A DNA stretch of 64,000 nucleotides from Osedax fenrisi (GCA_964019155.1 OZ025239.1:106483612-106547611); one strand, 5' to 3'. Shown: positions 54,170-64,000, counted from the first letter of the stretch. Notes: generated from the letters alone by a model not told the origin. Translations and numbers: made by a program.

Positions 54170-55346
54170 ATCAGCACTGAATCTTATCATTAATGATCTA
54201 CTAATATCCCTTGACAACAAAGCCCCGTGCTACCTTGTGTTACTTGACATATCCAGTGCCTTTGACACTCTAAACCATGACATTCTTTCTTTACGACTCA
54301 ATGAAATCGGTATTCATGGTCAAATACACAGCTGGTTTATGTCATTCTTTTCCTTAAGGTCCTCTTCAGTGAAAATTAACTCATCCTTCTCTACCCCGTT
54401 TATCAGCACTCATGGTGTTCCACAAGGCTCCGTGCTTGGTCCTTTACTTTTTATTATTTATATTTTACCCATACAATCCATATTTCGTAAATATCCTTAC
54501 ATCCACTACCATCTCTTTGCAGATGATCTACAAATTTATACTTCTTTTCCCATTTCCTGTGACTCCAACTCAATTCAACTGTCTATTTTTAACTGCCTCA
54601 CAGAACTTACTGACTGGTTCTCCCATAATTCCCTATCACTTAACATGACCAAAACTGACACCATAATTATCTCCATACCTACCTACCCCCTAATCATCAC
54701 CCACCCCTTTCTACTAGCCCTCCCTACATCACAATCCATAACAACTCTTGGTTTCACCATCAACTCCCACCTAGATTACTCTGACCACATATATATAGTC
54801 ATTCGCAATGCCAACTATTTTATTTACAATATTAGAAAATCACGTAATAAATTAACTTTTTCAATGACTAAAAGTATAATACACTCGCTAGTCTTCAGTA
54901 GACTCATATACTGCTGCTCACTTCTATGCAATCTACCCCTAAAGCTTATGCTTAAACTTGAGAAGATACAACGACGTGCTATACGCACCCTATATAAACT
55001 GAAGTTCTCTTCAATAGTATCAATATCGACTCTAATGCGATAACTCGGCTGGCTTAAGTTTAGATATCTCTGCAGTTACAGACTACTATGCATCACCCAT
55101 AATGTGATACATCTTAGATCTCCCGAGTACCTAGCTGACTTGATCAGTATGCATACCCTTAGTCGAGCTAGCAGGAAATGTCACACGATGAAAATTGTGC
55201 AACGCTCAACTATCTCTGCTCACTCTGAATCTGCTTTCTCTGTGGTAGCTCCAAAATACTGGAATTCTCTACCATATGACATTAGGTGTTTGAAATCCTT
55301 GTCACTATTTAAATGTAAACTCTCCACGCACCTATTAACATTGTAA
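54160..55346 (+). pseudogene. Rex1/L2-like LINE: RT core and C-terminal domain
   Basis: This frame carries the RT catalytic core: V-L-L-D-I-S-S-A-F-D-T, H-G-V-P-Q-G-S-V-L-G-P, H-L-F-A-D-D-L-Q-I-Y (54,510-54,539) and the thumb with L-K-L-E-K-I-Q-R-R-A-I-R. One nonsense codon, TAA at 55,041-55,043, interrupts it. The same frame then continues L-G-W-L-K-F-R-Y and F-S-V-V-A-P-K-Y-W-N-S-L-P to a natural stop at 55,344. The W-N-S-L-P tail is typical of L2/CR1/Rex1 LINEs. All catalytic aspartates are present. Confidence 0.85.
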
Positions 55347-55472
55347 CCTACCCTCCCTTTTCCTTTATTTTTATTGTACTTTATTTATTTTATTTTTGTT
55401 TCCTTCTCATGACGCCCATAACCACCACGTGATTTTGTAGTCAATAAAATATTTTAAAATAAAATAAAATAA

Positions 55473-56559
55473 ATAAACATAACAATATATATTTCTTATT
55501 TACCATATATTATTCTTAAATAACATAATTATACCTCCCATAAATTCTTCCAAAAATCTATGTTTCTTTTATAATCATAAATAATATATTACTAATCATT
55601 TAATATCTATTACAAAATCCTCCAACTTTTATCTATTCAAAATACAAAACATATAGAAGTTATTGATTAGAAATATAGCGAAGACAATAAGTAATTAACT
55701 AGTTGACTTTTTCGTTAATTCATCTACCTCCTAAATACAATTATCTACTAAATCATATCATCCAATCTTCTATAATTACTATATTCTATCCAACTTTCAC
55801 TACTCTGATATCACCTCTCAACAATAATATAGAATATTACTACCATTATTTCGAAGATGTAAACTAAATTTCCTCATTTATACACCTTTATTCATATTAT
55901 TTTTCCTTAAGCTTATATCTGATATATTTCAAAGATACGTATTATCTGAACTTATTCAAAATATTTTTAAAACACGATGGAATATTTTGAAAGTACCTCC
56001 TTTTTACAATAATATATCGTATATGACTACCATTATATCGAAGATGTAAACTAATTTTCCTCTTCTCCTTTATTAGTACCCCTAAGTTTATATCTGATAT
56101 ATTTCAACGATACACCATCATACTCATTCTTCACTTGCTACATATTATCTGAACTTTTTTTAAATATGTTTAAATTATGATGGTATTCTCTGAAATTCCC
56201 TCTTTTTTAAAATAATATCTATTAAATTTATTTTAATAAATTTAATTCCTATAAATTGAACTTATATCCTACTTATTCTTTTCATTATTCTTCAATTTTA
56301 AAAAACTATAATTTATCTGTGTATATTTATTAAATGTATGCGTATTTTCCTTAAATTTTTGATATAACATTATATTTCACGAAAAATATTTTCCGTTAAT
56401 ATATTATTCTTTTAGTTTTAATTATATTATTAAATTATCCCCATACGATTGAAGGGGTCAACCAGGTCCTACTTTTAATTACATTAAATCATTATGAATC
56501 GTAATATTCTAAATTTATATTTAATTAAAATTATTATTGATCATGTAATATATAATTAC
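55473..56559 (-). other. Intron between EGF1 and C1 (distal part)
   Basis: AT-rich intron continuing on the far side of the LINE; the near part is 52,506-52,763. It aligns with the EGF2-C2 intron over most of its length. An extra internal duplication of about 187 bp (TCGAAGATGT at 55,851 and 56,038) is present only here. No coding signal. Confidence 0.6.
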
Positions 56560-56661
56560 CTTCACAACGATCTCCGGTATTTCCAATATTACAATAACAT
56601 GTAAATACTCCAGATTCACTTGTACAAGTACCTAGATTGCAAGGATTTGGTTCACACGGAT
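56560..56661 (-). CDS. Exon EGF1: EGF-like module of the EGF/TIL gene
   Basis: A 102-base phase 1-1 exon with acceptor TCTTTTCAG and donor G|GTAATT. It encodes an EGF-like repeat with six cysteines: P-C-E-P-N-P-C-N-L-G-T-C, V-F-T-C-Y-C, G-N-T-G-D-R-C-E. Its symmetric phase lets it join the signal-peptide exon (phase 1) upstream and either C1 or C2 (phase 1) downstream. It is the intact partner of EGF2. An extracellular role in protein interaction is inferred from the module type only. Confidence 0.75.
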
Positions 56662-58535
56662 CTGAAAAGATAAATATAAAATTAAATTAAAATGTATGTT
56701 ATGATTAATTTAAATAAATCTTAAAATAATTATGTTAAATAATGAAATAAAGAAATAATTTGTATAAAATATATTCTACAATAAGTATATTATGGCTTAT
56801 CTATAATAAACCAGTGCTAAATTTAATAATAATAATGTGCTAAATATAACTACATCTACTTTTTAATTTCAATATGTTACTATCAAATAACATGATTATA
56901 TCACCCAAAAATCAATTCCAAAATTATATGTTACTCTGTGATAATAAGTATTATATTACAAATAATATTTTATCAATTAACAAATTTTCAAACTGTCATT
57001 TATTGAGAGAAAAAGTATATAAGGATATTATAATTAAACTAATAACATTGATTAGAAAACTATAAATTAATATAATTTATTATTATAAGTTCATATATAT
57101 ATTTATATATATATATATATATACATGTATATGTATATAGATTATTTTCATTATGTAATATATAATTAGTATATTCATTATCGGTTATTAATTTCAAAGT
57201 ATAACATACATTATTACTAATATTATATATTTTATAATTTATTTTGATTATATATATCTTGATTTTATGAACGTTTACTAATAATATATACTTCTGATAA
57301 CACGTTATATGTGTACCTATATTATTAAGATTGTATTAAAATAATAATATAGATATAATTTATAATATTAATATATTTAATGTATGGAGGAAATTAACCG
57401 TATACGGACAGTGCCTGAATAAGGACACTCTCGGTATCTTAGAAACCATAAATACTACAAAAAATTGTTTAATGAATAACGTATTCATAATTATATAAAT
57501 AGTCTAGATAAGTATTTTTTATTTTTTAATTTTTCAAAATAGTGCTATTATATCCAATAAACTGATTTTTTTATTACGTTTTTAAATTTATTAAAAAAAA
57601 TGTCAACTTAAAACCTTCGTAAGCATATACAAATGTATCGATATAAAACATAACAATATATTATTAATAACCTTAGCATTCTAAATAATATATGCATAAT
57701 TTCTATATTTGTTATCAAATATTAATTATAACTAGAGTTCATATAAATCCCTAATACTGACACTCTAGATGTCTTAATACGGACACTCTATAACCAATCA
57801 GCACGCAGCATGTGAACTATTCTGATTTTCATAAAAATCGTGTGCGTTATAATAATAACACCACCGATGAAGCTAAATCTAAATATTTTATTATTTAGAT
57901 TGTTAAATTCTATTATTAATTAAAAAAATAATAAAAATACATAAATTATTAAATTAAATTATATTAAATTATTCATAAAATTAATTACAAATAATGTAAT
58001 TGTAATTTATCTGATTGGTTCATAAAAAATATATAGTTTATCTAGTGGTATATGGGGTGTCCGTATTATAACACACGGTGTCCGTATTCGGACATGGGTA
58101 CCTAATACGGACACCTCCATTATTTATTGAATAAAAAGATTAAAAAAATGTTATAATCACAATAATATCTATAATCATATAATATTAAGATATTATAATT
58201 TTTGAATAAAAATATTGAGTCATAAAATGTTAAGACCATTTATTGTTAAAGTTTCTATATTAGGTTACTTTCCCCTATATTTATTACTGAATAAACTATA
58301 CAAAACTATTTCATTTTACATAATTGCAGTATTATTATTTATATTAGTTTTACTATTATTATTTATTAAATGAATAGAGATATTATATATAATTATATTT
58401 TAATAATAATTATATATTAAATAGTATATATTATCAGACATATTCATGATTAAGTTTACGTGAATAAATAGAAAATTAACTATATATTTAAATAATAAAT
58501 ATAATATTATATTATATAATCAATGACTTACTAAC
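56662..58535 (-). other. First intron of the EGF/TIL gene
   Basis: About 1.9 kb of AT-rich DNA. It contains a (TA)-rich stretch at about 57,097-57,140 and the possible foldback element at 57,384-58,120. I see no further exon. The short plus-strand frame at 56,874-57,065 lacks any recognisable motif and is ignored. Confidence 0.55.
57384..58120. mobile_element. Possible MITE/foldback element with GTGTCCGTATT motifs
   Basis: The stretch is bounded by ATGGAGG (57,384-57,390) and its reverse complement CCTCCAT (58,114-58,120). Near both ends lie repeats of an 11-mer. GTGTCCGTATT occurs at 58,057 and 58,078, its reverse complement AATACGGACAC at 58,104, and related forms at 57,402 (ATACGGACA), 57,418 (AATAAGGACAC), 57,754 (AATACTGACAC) and 57,776 (AATACGGACAC). 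The middle is AT-rich and non-coding. This arrangement resembles a non-autonomous DNA transposon with subterminal binding sites. The terminal repeat is short and I found no target-site duplication. Confidence 0.45.
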
Positions 58536-58593
58536 TTGCTTGAGATACTCCCGCTGCAACCAGTAAGATTGCAATCAATTTAACCGCTATCAT
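58536..58593 (-). CDS. Signal-peptide exon of the EGF/TIL gene
   Basis: The ATG at 58,593 opens MIAVKLIAILLVAAGVSQA: a short basic start, a hydrophobic core and small residues before a likely cleavage site after S-Q-A. This targets the protein to the secretory pathway. Two donors overlap. Use of GTTAGT (exon end 58,536, phase 1) joins EGF1 in frame, giving A-N-P-C. Use of the stronger-looking GTAAGT four bases on would create TAA at the junction. I therefore chose GTTAGT. Confidence 0.7.
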
Positions 58594-58984
58594 TTGACTC
58601 GGTCGCGAAATGGCGTAACTGTTTGTAATAGTTGGTTATTACGTAAATTTGTTAAAGCGTGTAATCGTAATTAAAACAACTAAATATTCCTTATTGAAAT
58701 AAGTGATACTTTTTGTGAGTGTAACATATCAATACGACATTGTATATATTGTAGTAATATTCTAAACGATTATTATATTATATCATCATTATTAGGAACC
58801 TATAGAAGTATTTTATGTATTTTTAATAATATATAAAGCAACATATTATATACTACAGTAATATATTATACTTTTATTCACATTTCAAACGAGATATTTA
58901 TATGCACTTTTAAGTTTGGTACTAACTTTAAATTACAAACCTTATTAAAGTTAACTCTTGAATTATTCTGTTTTGAATTTACCC

Positions 58985-58992
58985 CTTATATA
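58985..58992 (-). promoter_or_regulatory. Possible TATA box of the EGF/TIL gene
   Basis: TATATAAG on the minus strand, with ATTGG (inverted CCAAT) about 20 bases further upstream at 59,014-59,018. It lies about 390 bases before the ATG, implying a long 5' leader or an unseen leader intron. In such AT-rich DNA this could be chance. Confidence 0.3.
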
Positions 58993-59178
58993 GTTTTGAG
59001 CCTGAAGTATCATCCAATAGAATACGATAATAATATCACGTGCATATAACTATTAATCGCGTGTATCTTGTAAAATATCATTTAAAAGTATAACAATTCT
59101 AAAAATATGTTATAATAATTTTAAATGATTCTATAGCTAACATTAACTATATATAATATTATTAAATACATACATGAT

Positions 59179-59227
<49 letters not shown>

Positions 59228-59477
59228 ATTATTATTATTATAGTTATTGATATTGTTATTTTATAAAATATAGTTTGGTGAGGTTATTTCATCCTATAAA
59301 GATACATAGATGACTTTTAACTTATAACCATATGTCTATAATTTCCCTTCGAAACAGCTCTCATATTAAGGCATCCAATGTTTAACCAGAGCCGATTATT
59401 TATTTTTACACAATTATATATAATTATAAACTTCAAAATATTATTTTAAGAAGTATTGTAATGGTCCAGACGATTTT

Positions 59478-59537
59478 GGACGCGCGTCCCATTACTTGTG
59501 TGACTGACGCCTTAGTCAACGGAGCCACACACTAAGT

Positions 59538-59541
<4 letters not shown>
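59478..59541. other. GC-richer palindromic island
   Basis: Within AT-rich DNA, GGACGCGCGTCC (59,478-59,489) is a perfect 12-bp palindrome. It is followed by TGACTGACGCCTTAGTCA, a small imperfect dyad, and by GTGTG and CACAC on either side. It does not fold as a tRNA by eye. It may be the end of a transposon or a protein-binding site. Confidence 0.35.
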
Positions 59542-59582
<41 letters not shown>

Positions 59583-60083
59583 CACATTAAGACATTATTA
59601 ATACATACATAAATTATATAGATCCATTAAAATAAAATTAAAATAAAATTTACAAAATTCAAATAAATGTCCTTCGTTTATACGAAATTTCTAGATTTTT
59701 TTTTTAATTATTATTTTTTTTTAAAACTTTAGAGCATCACCAATATTGAACCAAAATATAGTTGTATTAATAAAATAGTATCATGAACATAATAGCTATA
59801 TAATATATAATGTCGTGGTATGATCTGGAAAATAAAATCACTCTTAGTGATTGTGCCCTCGGCCATTTGACTTTTCTTTGATAATATATTTACTATGATG
59901 TATAGTGTATATAATGTGTATGTATGTGCTGCATTATTGATGTATACTGAACAATACAATGTGCAACATAGTACACTGTACACTGTGAAGCCTATTACCA
60001 CCCACGCACCCTTTTCAACGATAATAATTACAGCGCATCAGATAAAAATAATTCAAAAGAAATTCAAGTCGCTCGTGGGTACA

Positions 60084-60128
60084 TACCATCGATATAAAAT
60101 TATAAAATCATTCATTATATCGATGGTA
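60084..60128. repeat. Perfect 13-bp inverted repeat (hairpin)
   Basis: TACCATCGATATA (60,084-60,096) and its exact reverse complement (60,116-60,128) are separated by 19 bases. The position is not linked to any gene, and the function is unknown. Confidence 0.6.
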
Positions 60129-60508
60129 CATACTCATAAACATACGCACACATGTACATCCGCACTCAATACTATACTAAATATAACACGCATGTGTGCG
60201 CGTTTTAATAACTAGGTATACATGTAATAACGATACTAGGCCTACTACTGTCATACGGATACGATATCAGTCAACCCTATCTTTAACACCCCCAGCCAAA
60301 CTACTCAATATTATAACTAGCGAGCGCGTCCGAATATGTAGCCCAAATAATTTATTTGATATATAAATTTATTTCTGCACCTAATTTTTTTAAATTGTAA
60401 ATATTAACTTTATAATTAAATGATGATGACCATACCACTTAATTTTCAAGATATTAATAAATTAAATCTAACTTTTTATGTCTTAAATATATATATATAG
60501 TTGAACTA

Positions 60509-60591
<83 letters not shown>

Positions 60592-60797
60592 AATAAAATA
60601 TCTATAGATAGACATATTTCAGTCGCGTTGAATTGATATTCCAGTTAAATATACGGATATATATATTTTTTATATCGCATTCAATAATATATATATATAT
60701 ATGATTATGTAAATATAATAAAATGATACGTTACAGTATACATTAATGTATGGGCGAGTTGTAGCAGTCACAACTTTCAGCGTATATTGTGATACGA

Positions 60798-60843
<46 letters not shown>

Positions 60844-61060
60844 CTGGCCTTTATACCTAATATGGTATTACCTATATAAGTGGCCAGAATTTTGATTACA
60901 TAATATATTCTTTATGTGTACATATGCGAACAATGCATGTTATGTTATGTATTATTTGCATTTAATATTGATTTCGATATGATGTATTTTATTTATTTAA
61001 AGATTACGAACATATATTCAGTAATTATAATATAATTATATATATATATATATATATATA

Positions 61061-61585
61061 AGGAGCTACGAAGAAGACTCGTAATGTGAAAATGTGCGAT
61101 GTGCAGTTTGAAGGGTATATTCAAATATAGAGGCATCAGCCTAAAGACCAAAATAATTATTGTTTAAACACTGGTATTTCCAATTATCCTGTATGGAGCA
61201 GAAACGGTGACTAACAAAACGGTAAATATGGGAAAATGGTGAACTATGATGATGGAGGAAACTGCTCGGAGTAACCTACTTAGATAGGAAGAGAAATACC
61301 GAGATAATTTATATAATACAACCTAAAAGTACGCTATAATCTAAAATTTCAAGTCTGCCCTATCATTTTACGGACACGTTGTTAGAGCAGATGTGATGGA
61401 ATTGTAAATGATGCTGGTAAGAATGGAATGTATGTGAGAAAGATGAAGACCACATTGCACTTGGCTCGACAATATAAACAAATATGTTTCTCCAATATTA
61501 ATCTCCGACTAAATGCTAGAGACAGAGCGGGATAGAGAATATCTACAATGGATTTAGCAAGGTGTCGGCTTCGAATCGATGGTAC

Positions 61586-61590
<5 letters not shown>
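61061..61590 (+). pseudogene. Decayed LINE relic: RT C-terminal region
   Basis: Degenerate LINE sequence is readable across frames. It shows E-L-R-R-R-L, M-C-S-L-K-G-I-F-K-Y-R-G-I-S-L-K-T-K-I (about 61,099-61,155), P-I-I-L-Y-G-A-E-T-V-T (about 61,176), then F-Y-G-H-V-V-R-A-D (about 61,369) and W-L-D-N-I-N-K-Y (about 61,462). The L-Y-G-A-E-T and G-H-V-V-R landmarks are those of the region after the RT thumb in many animal LINEs. Many stops and frame changes show great age. The relic is flanked on both sides by (TA)n tracts and is unrelated to the other LINEs here by eye. Confidence 0.7.

Positions 61591-61626
<36 letters not shown>
61590..61626. repeat. (TA)n microsatellite
   Basis: An uninterrupted TA tract directly after the LINE relic. 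The open frames crossing it (runs of I-Y) are artefacts of the repeat. Confidence 0.9.
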
Positions 61627-61628
<2 letters not shown>

Positions 61629-62589
61629 TTTGTATGTGAAACAAACACGTATAACATTCAGGAACAATGAAGAGCGCCTCGCGTCTAACGACATTTACAT
61701 TGCAGTGCACTCGATAACGTATATATGCCAATACAATTTAATTCACATTCTCAATAACCTATATATATTATCATTATTCGATGCTATTATATAATATCGT
61801 AACGGTATAGATAATATTCGATATAAAGAAAGTGGATACTCAATTGAATGTAGTGTATGGCACTTTGCGGTAGAGGCACTGCAATCGAAACCTATTGATA
61901 ATTTTACACTACAAATTAAGGATAGAAAAATATAATAATACTTATAATATTAGCCTATTCCACAGAAATCGTTAGTAAAATGCGAGAGATGTATGCGTGG
62001 CTATAGAGAAACCAGTGTAATGTTTAAAAATGGATATATTTGCATTCATCATAAAATAATTAAAATTAGAATAATAATTTAAATATTAATAATAGGTTTA
62101 ATTCAATATTACTTGCTTTTTATAAAATATTATTTTAATAGATAGATTATAAATAGTAATTTATTTATTAAATGTCTACAATGATTGATTTTTCATTTCA
62201 TAATAATAATATAGTTACTAAATATTAGCAATGATTGGATAGCAATATCATTAGTGCTAACTTTACAGTTTGTTATACAATTGTTACATTTTAAACTTAA
62301 ACTTACATTGTACCGTACATTGTTGATAATTTATCTGAATATATTAACTTAATATTTATATGTATGTATATAAATTAGGTTTGTAAGCGAAATAGCAACC
62401 AATAAGTATACCATTGAGAAAGTATGGCGCGCTAAAGTGGCTTGGAAAATTGTTGAATTATAAATGGTGATAACGGGTAGTTTCGGCTAATAATATAATG
62501 GTTATATGAAACATAAACTGACATTTTTTTGAATTCTGAATAGTAGAAACCCTGGCGAAATCACCTACAAGTGGTCAAATGGGTCAAAG
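61627..62589. other. AT-rich intergenic DNA
   Basis: I see no gene, RNA or repeat unit. The last 50 bases (62,540-62,589) are less AT-rich and contain AAGTGGTCAAATGGGTCAAAG, partly echoing the start of the inserted LINE; they may belong to that insertion. Confidence 0.5.
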
Positions 62590-63074
62590 GGGTCAATAAC
62601 AGAGCGCTGAGGTCAATCACGGGACAGACCTCAGATACTCCCATAGAATGCCTACACATGGAAGCTAAGGCCCTCTCTTTTGTTGCTAGCATGCGCAGGA
62701 ACTGCGCGATAGCCTGGGAGAAGTCGGCTAGAGTCCATGCTAGTAACCCAAGACGGTATCTCCATGCAACTCCTGTCCATCACAGGTGGAAGAACAGTAA
62801 TTGCTTCAGCGATTTGGCGAAAGAAATATGTGGTAATATTGGCCTGGAGGACCATCCAAGAGAGCCGTTCCTCTATGAATGGAAACCACCCTGGTTGTGG
62901 GGCAGAGGCAAGTTGTGGCGAGTCAAATCGCTCCTAGCTAAGGGGGGCAAGATGCTCAGAAGCCAGGAAGCACTGCTAGAAGACTCGCTACAGACTATCG
63001 CAGCAGCGGGATCTCAAAGGGTGACCATTTACACGGACGGTTCCGCGGAGAGTGGTCACTCTTGTGGGGGGTAG
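62590..63074 (+). pseudogene. RNase H LINE copy 2: connector to start of RNase H
   Basis: It repeats the connector (N-R-A-L-R-S-I-T-G onward) and the first RNase H strand with Y-T-D-G-S, and ends at TAG 63,072 after the same G6 run (63,066-63,071) as copy 1. The upstream bases (an in-frame GTG at 62,571) are flank and the apparent start is accidental. The RT thumb present in copy 1 is missing. Confidence 0.8.
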
Positions 63075-63843
63075 CGCTGCGGTGGTCACATCGGGCTATG
63101 CATCTGCACCAATCCACATCACCACCAGAATACAGAAGGGCAGTCGTTGGACGTCATCGTTCGAGACGGAAGTGGCGGCATTGAACTTGGCCATCAAGTG
63201 GCTTGCCGAAGAGGATGGCAGGTTTGATCCCGTCATGGTGTGCTCGGACAGCCAGTCGTTGATGTTGGCGTTTGAGGGCTCAGGTAAGTCGAATAAGGCA
63301 GGAGTCGCGGAAGTCCGACGTGGCCTGTTCTCTCTAAACCGGGAGGTCCTTCTTCAATGGGTTCCCGGTCACTGCGGACTGATTGGCAACGAATGGGCGG
63401 ATGACGCTGCGAATAGTGCGTGCTCTAGTGAGTCCACTACCTCTACGTCGTTGGCAGGAAGGATTACCTTCGAGGCTGCCAAGGCTATTGTGAAAAGAGA
63501 GGTGGTGGACGTAGAGATCACGCATAGCAGAACAAAGGCCGTCTATTCCGACACCAGGAGCGACGAGCATCTGACGAGAAGAGAGGCGGTGTTGCTAGCC
63601 CAGTTGCGCAGTGGCCACTGCAGAAGCCTAGCGGCCTACCGCAACATCATCGACGCGAACTCGCCAGCGATGTGCCCTTACTGCAAAGAAGAGTTTGAGA
63701 CCCTGGAGCACTGGCTCCAGGAATGCCCGGCTACCCGGAGGAGAGGGATCCGATGTTTCGGGGGGGCGGCACCCCCTCTCTCAGTCTTGGTGTCAGCACC
63801 AAGGGCTGTTCTGGCGTTCTGCCGCGGAGTAACATCCGCGTAA
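63067..63843 (+). pseudogene. RNase H LINE copy 2: rest of RNase H and CCHC finger
   Basis: Same frame content as in copy 1: the remaining RNase H catalytic residues (E in F-E-T-E, D in C-S-D-S-Q, H in P-G-H-C-G, D in E-W-A-D-D) and the C-C-H-C finger, ending at TAA 63,841. Two residues differ from copy 1 (S to A near the start, and E to A in the G-V-x-E-V-R stretch). Both changes are conservative for the fold. No further lesion was found. Confidence 0.85.
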
Positions 63844-64000
63844 CGCCCGTATGCCGCAATCAACAATAACAACAACAACAATAACAACAACAATAACAAT
63901 AATCAACAACTATAACAACAACAACGACATTCAACAATCTGAAAAAAACGACGACATCAACACCGTACGCAACGGCAAAGAATCCCCAACGATAGACCAG

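Larger units (their letters stand above)
52764..55472 (+). mobile_element. 5'-truncated Rex1/L2-like LINE inside an intron
   Basis: A 2.7-kb LINE inserted antisense to the host gene. It begins mid-endonuclease and continues through RT to a conserved C-terminal domain, ending with a TAAAA-type tail (55,452-55,472) after AATAAA at 55,443. The duplicated intron at about 50,931 shows the empty site, which fixes both ends to within a few bases. ATA flanks both sides, so any target-site duplication is only 3-4 bases. Lesions are few: a frame change near 53,113, another near 54,165 and TAA at 55,041. RT shows G-V-P-Q-G-S and F-A-D-D-L at 54,516. It is younger than the LINE at 43,834. Confidence 0.88.
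49673..58992 (-). other. Minus-strand gene for a secreted EGF/TIL cysteine-rich protein
   Basis: The exons in transcription order are signal peptide (58,593-58,536), EGF1 (56,661-56,560), C1 (52,505-52,306), D1 (52,210-52,042), EGF2 (51,966-51,865), C2 (50,718-50,519), D2 (50,417-50,249), E (50,088-49,984) and F (49,835-49,740). EGF, C and D form a duplicated block. Introns start with GT and end with AG except before EGF2. Phases agree through exon E (1-1 for EGF, 1-0 for C, 0-1 for D, 1-1 for E). A clean message signal-EGF1-C2-D2-E-F would encode about 240 residues, secreted, with EGF-like and TIL-like modules. TIL modules occur in protease inhibitors and in mucin/von Willebrand-type proteins; the actual role is unknown. 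A LINE and a possible MITE lie in introns. Confidence 0.7.
59020..61060. other. AT-rich intergenic region with (TA)n tracts
   Basis: No gene is supported. (TA)n microsatellites lie at about 59,183-59,222 (followed by (ATT)n to 59,241), 59,543-59,579, 60,507-60,588, 60,801-60,839 and 61,036-61,060. The open frames of about 90-106 codons at 59,729-60,215 overlap each other on both strands and show no family motif. A GC-richer island sits at 59,461-59,541 and a hairpin at 60,084-60,128. Confidence 0.6.
62590..64000 (+). mobile_element. 5'-truncated RNase H LINE, copy 2 (runs off window)
   Basis: From GGGTCAATAAC at 62,590 to the window end the sequence matches copy 1 with a constant offset of 14,767 bp. 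By eye I found four substitutions in about 1,411 bases, relative to copy 1 positions 47,896, 48,309, 48,541 and 48,785. It starts about 217 bp further into the element than copy 1, so the 5' truncation is independent. The CAA-rich tail and the segment after it are shared to the last base of the window. Its 3' end and target-site duplication lie outside. Confidence 0.9.

Noticed and set aside
54412..54648. Second plus-strand frame within the Rex1/L2-like LINE
   Set aside because: It overlaps the RT core in another frame and carries no motif.
58526..58531. GTAAGT as donor of the signal-peptide exon
   Set aside because: It is a better consensus than GTTAGT, but joining it to EGF1 creates a stop codon at the junction.
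59461..59541. tRNA gene in the GC-rich island
   Set aside because: No cloverleaf with T-arm GGTTCRA-type box or acceptor pairing could be drawn.
59729..60215. Overlapping open frames of 90 and 106 codons
   Set aside because: They overlap on opposite strands and show no domain, signal or splice context. Long frames arise by chance in this stretch.
61382..61794. Three frames with runs of I-Y
   Set aside because: They are produced by the (TA)n tract and the decayed LINE relic.

Overview
The window is AT-rich animal (metazoan) nuclear DNA. The reasons are a 43-kb tandem satellite, GT-AG introns with conserved phases, extracellular EGF-like and TIL-like cysteine-rich exons, and several LINE (non-LTR) retrotransposons of the Jockey/L2/CR1/Rex1 and I/Ingi-like groups. 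I cannot name the phylum; an AT-rich invertebrate is the best guess. I see no operons, bacterial genes, CRISPR array, tRNA or rRNA.

Region 1 (1-43,305) is one uninterrupted satellite array, about 1,080 copies of a 40-bp unit made of two related 20-bp halves. It has several higher-order duplications (about 1,116, 1,553, 1,797 and 5,457 bp, plus a 2-kb block repeated 29 kb away). Its sequence variants differ before and after about 31.5 kb. It ends in a short inverted, more diverged block (43,301-43,597).

Region 2 (43,598-49,260) is retrotransposon-rich. A decayed L2/CR1/Jockey-like LINE with ORF1 and ORF2 (43,834-about 47,400) is followed by a CAA-rich tract. Directly after the tract comes a 5'-truncated, much GC-richer LINE with an RNase H domain (47,606-about 49,260). 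A nearly identical second copy of that element lies at 62,590-64,000 and runs off the window.

Region 3 (49,670-about 58,990, minus strand) is a host gene for a small secreted cysteine-rich protein. From 5' to 3' it has a signal-peptide exon, an EGF-like exon, TIL-like exon pairs, a second kind of EGF-like exon, a last exon and a poly(A) signal. A block of exons (EGF, C, D) has been duplicated inside the gene. The middle exons carry a nonsense codon and a lost splice acceptor, and a Rex1/L2-like LINE (52,764-55,472) sits in the upstream copy of an intron. Exon phases allow a transcript that skips the damaged exons. The first intron holds a possible foldback/MITE-like element with repeated GTGTCCGTATT motifs.

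Region 4 (59,000-62,590) is AT-rich intergenic DNA with long (TA)n tracts, a decayed LINE relic (61,061-61,590) between two such tracts, and small hairpins. No other gene is convincing there.
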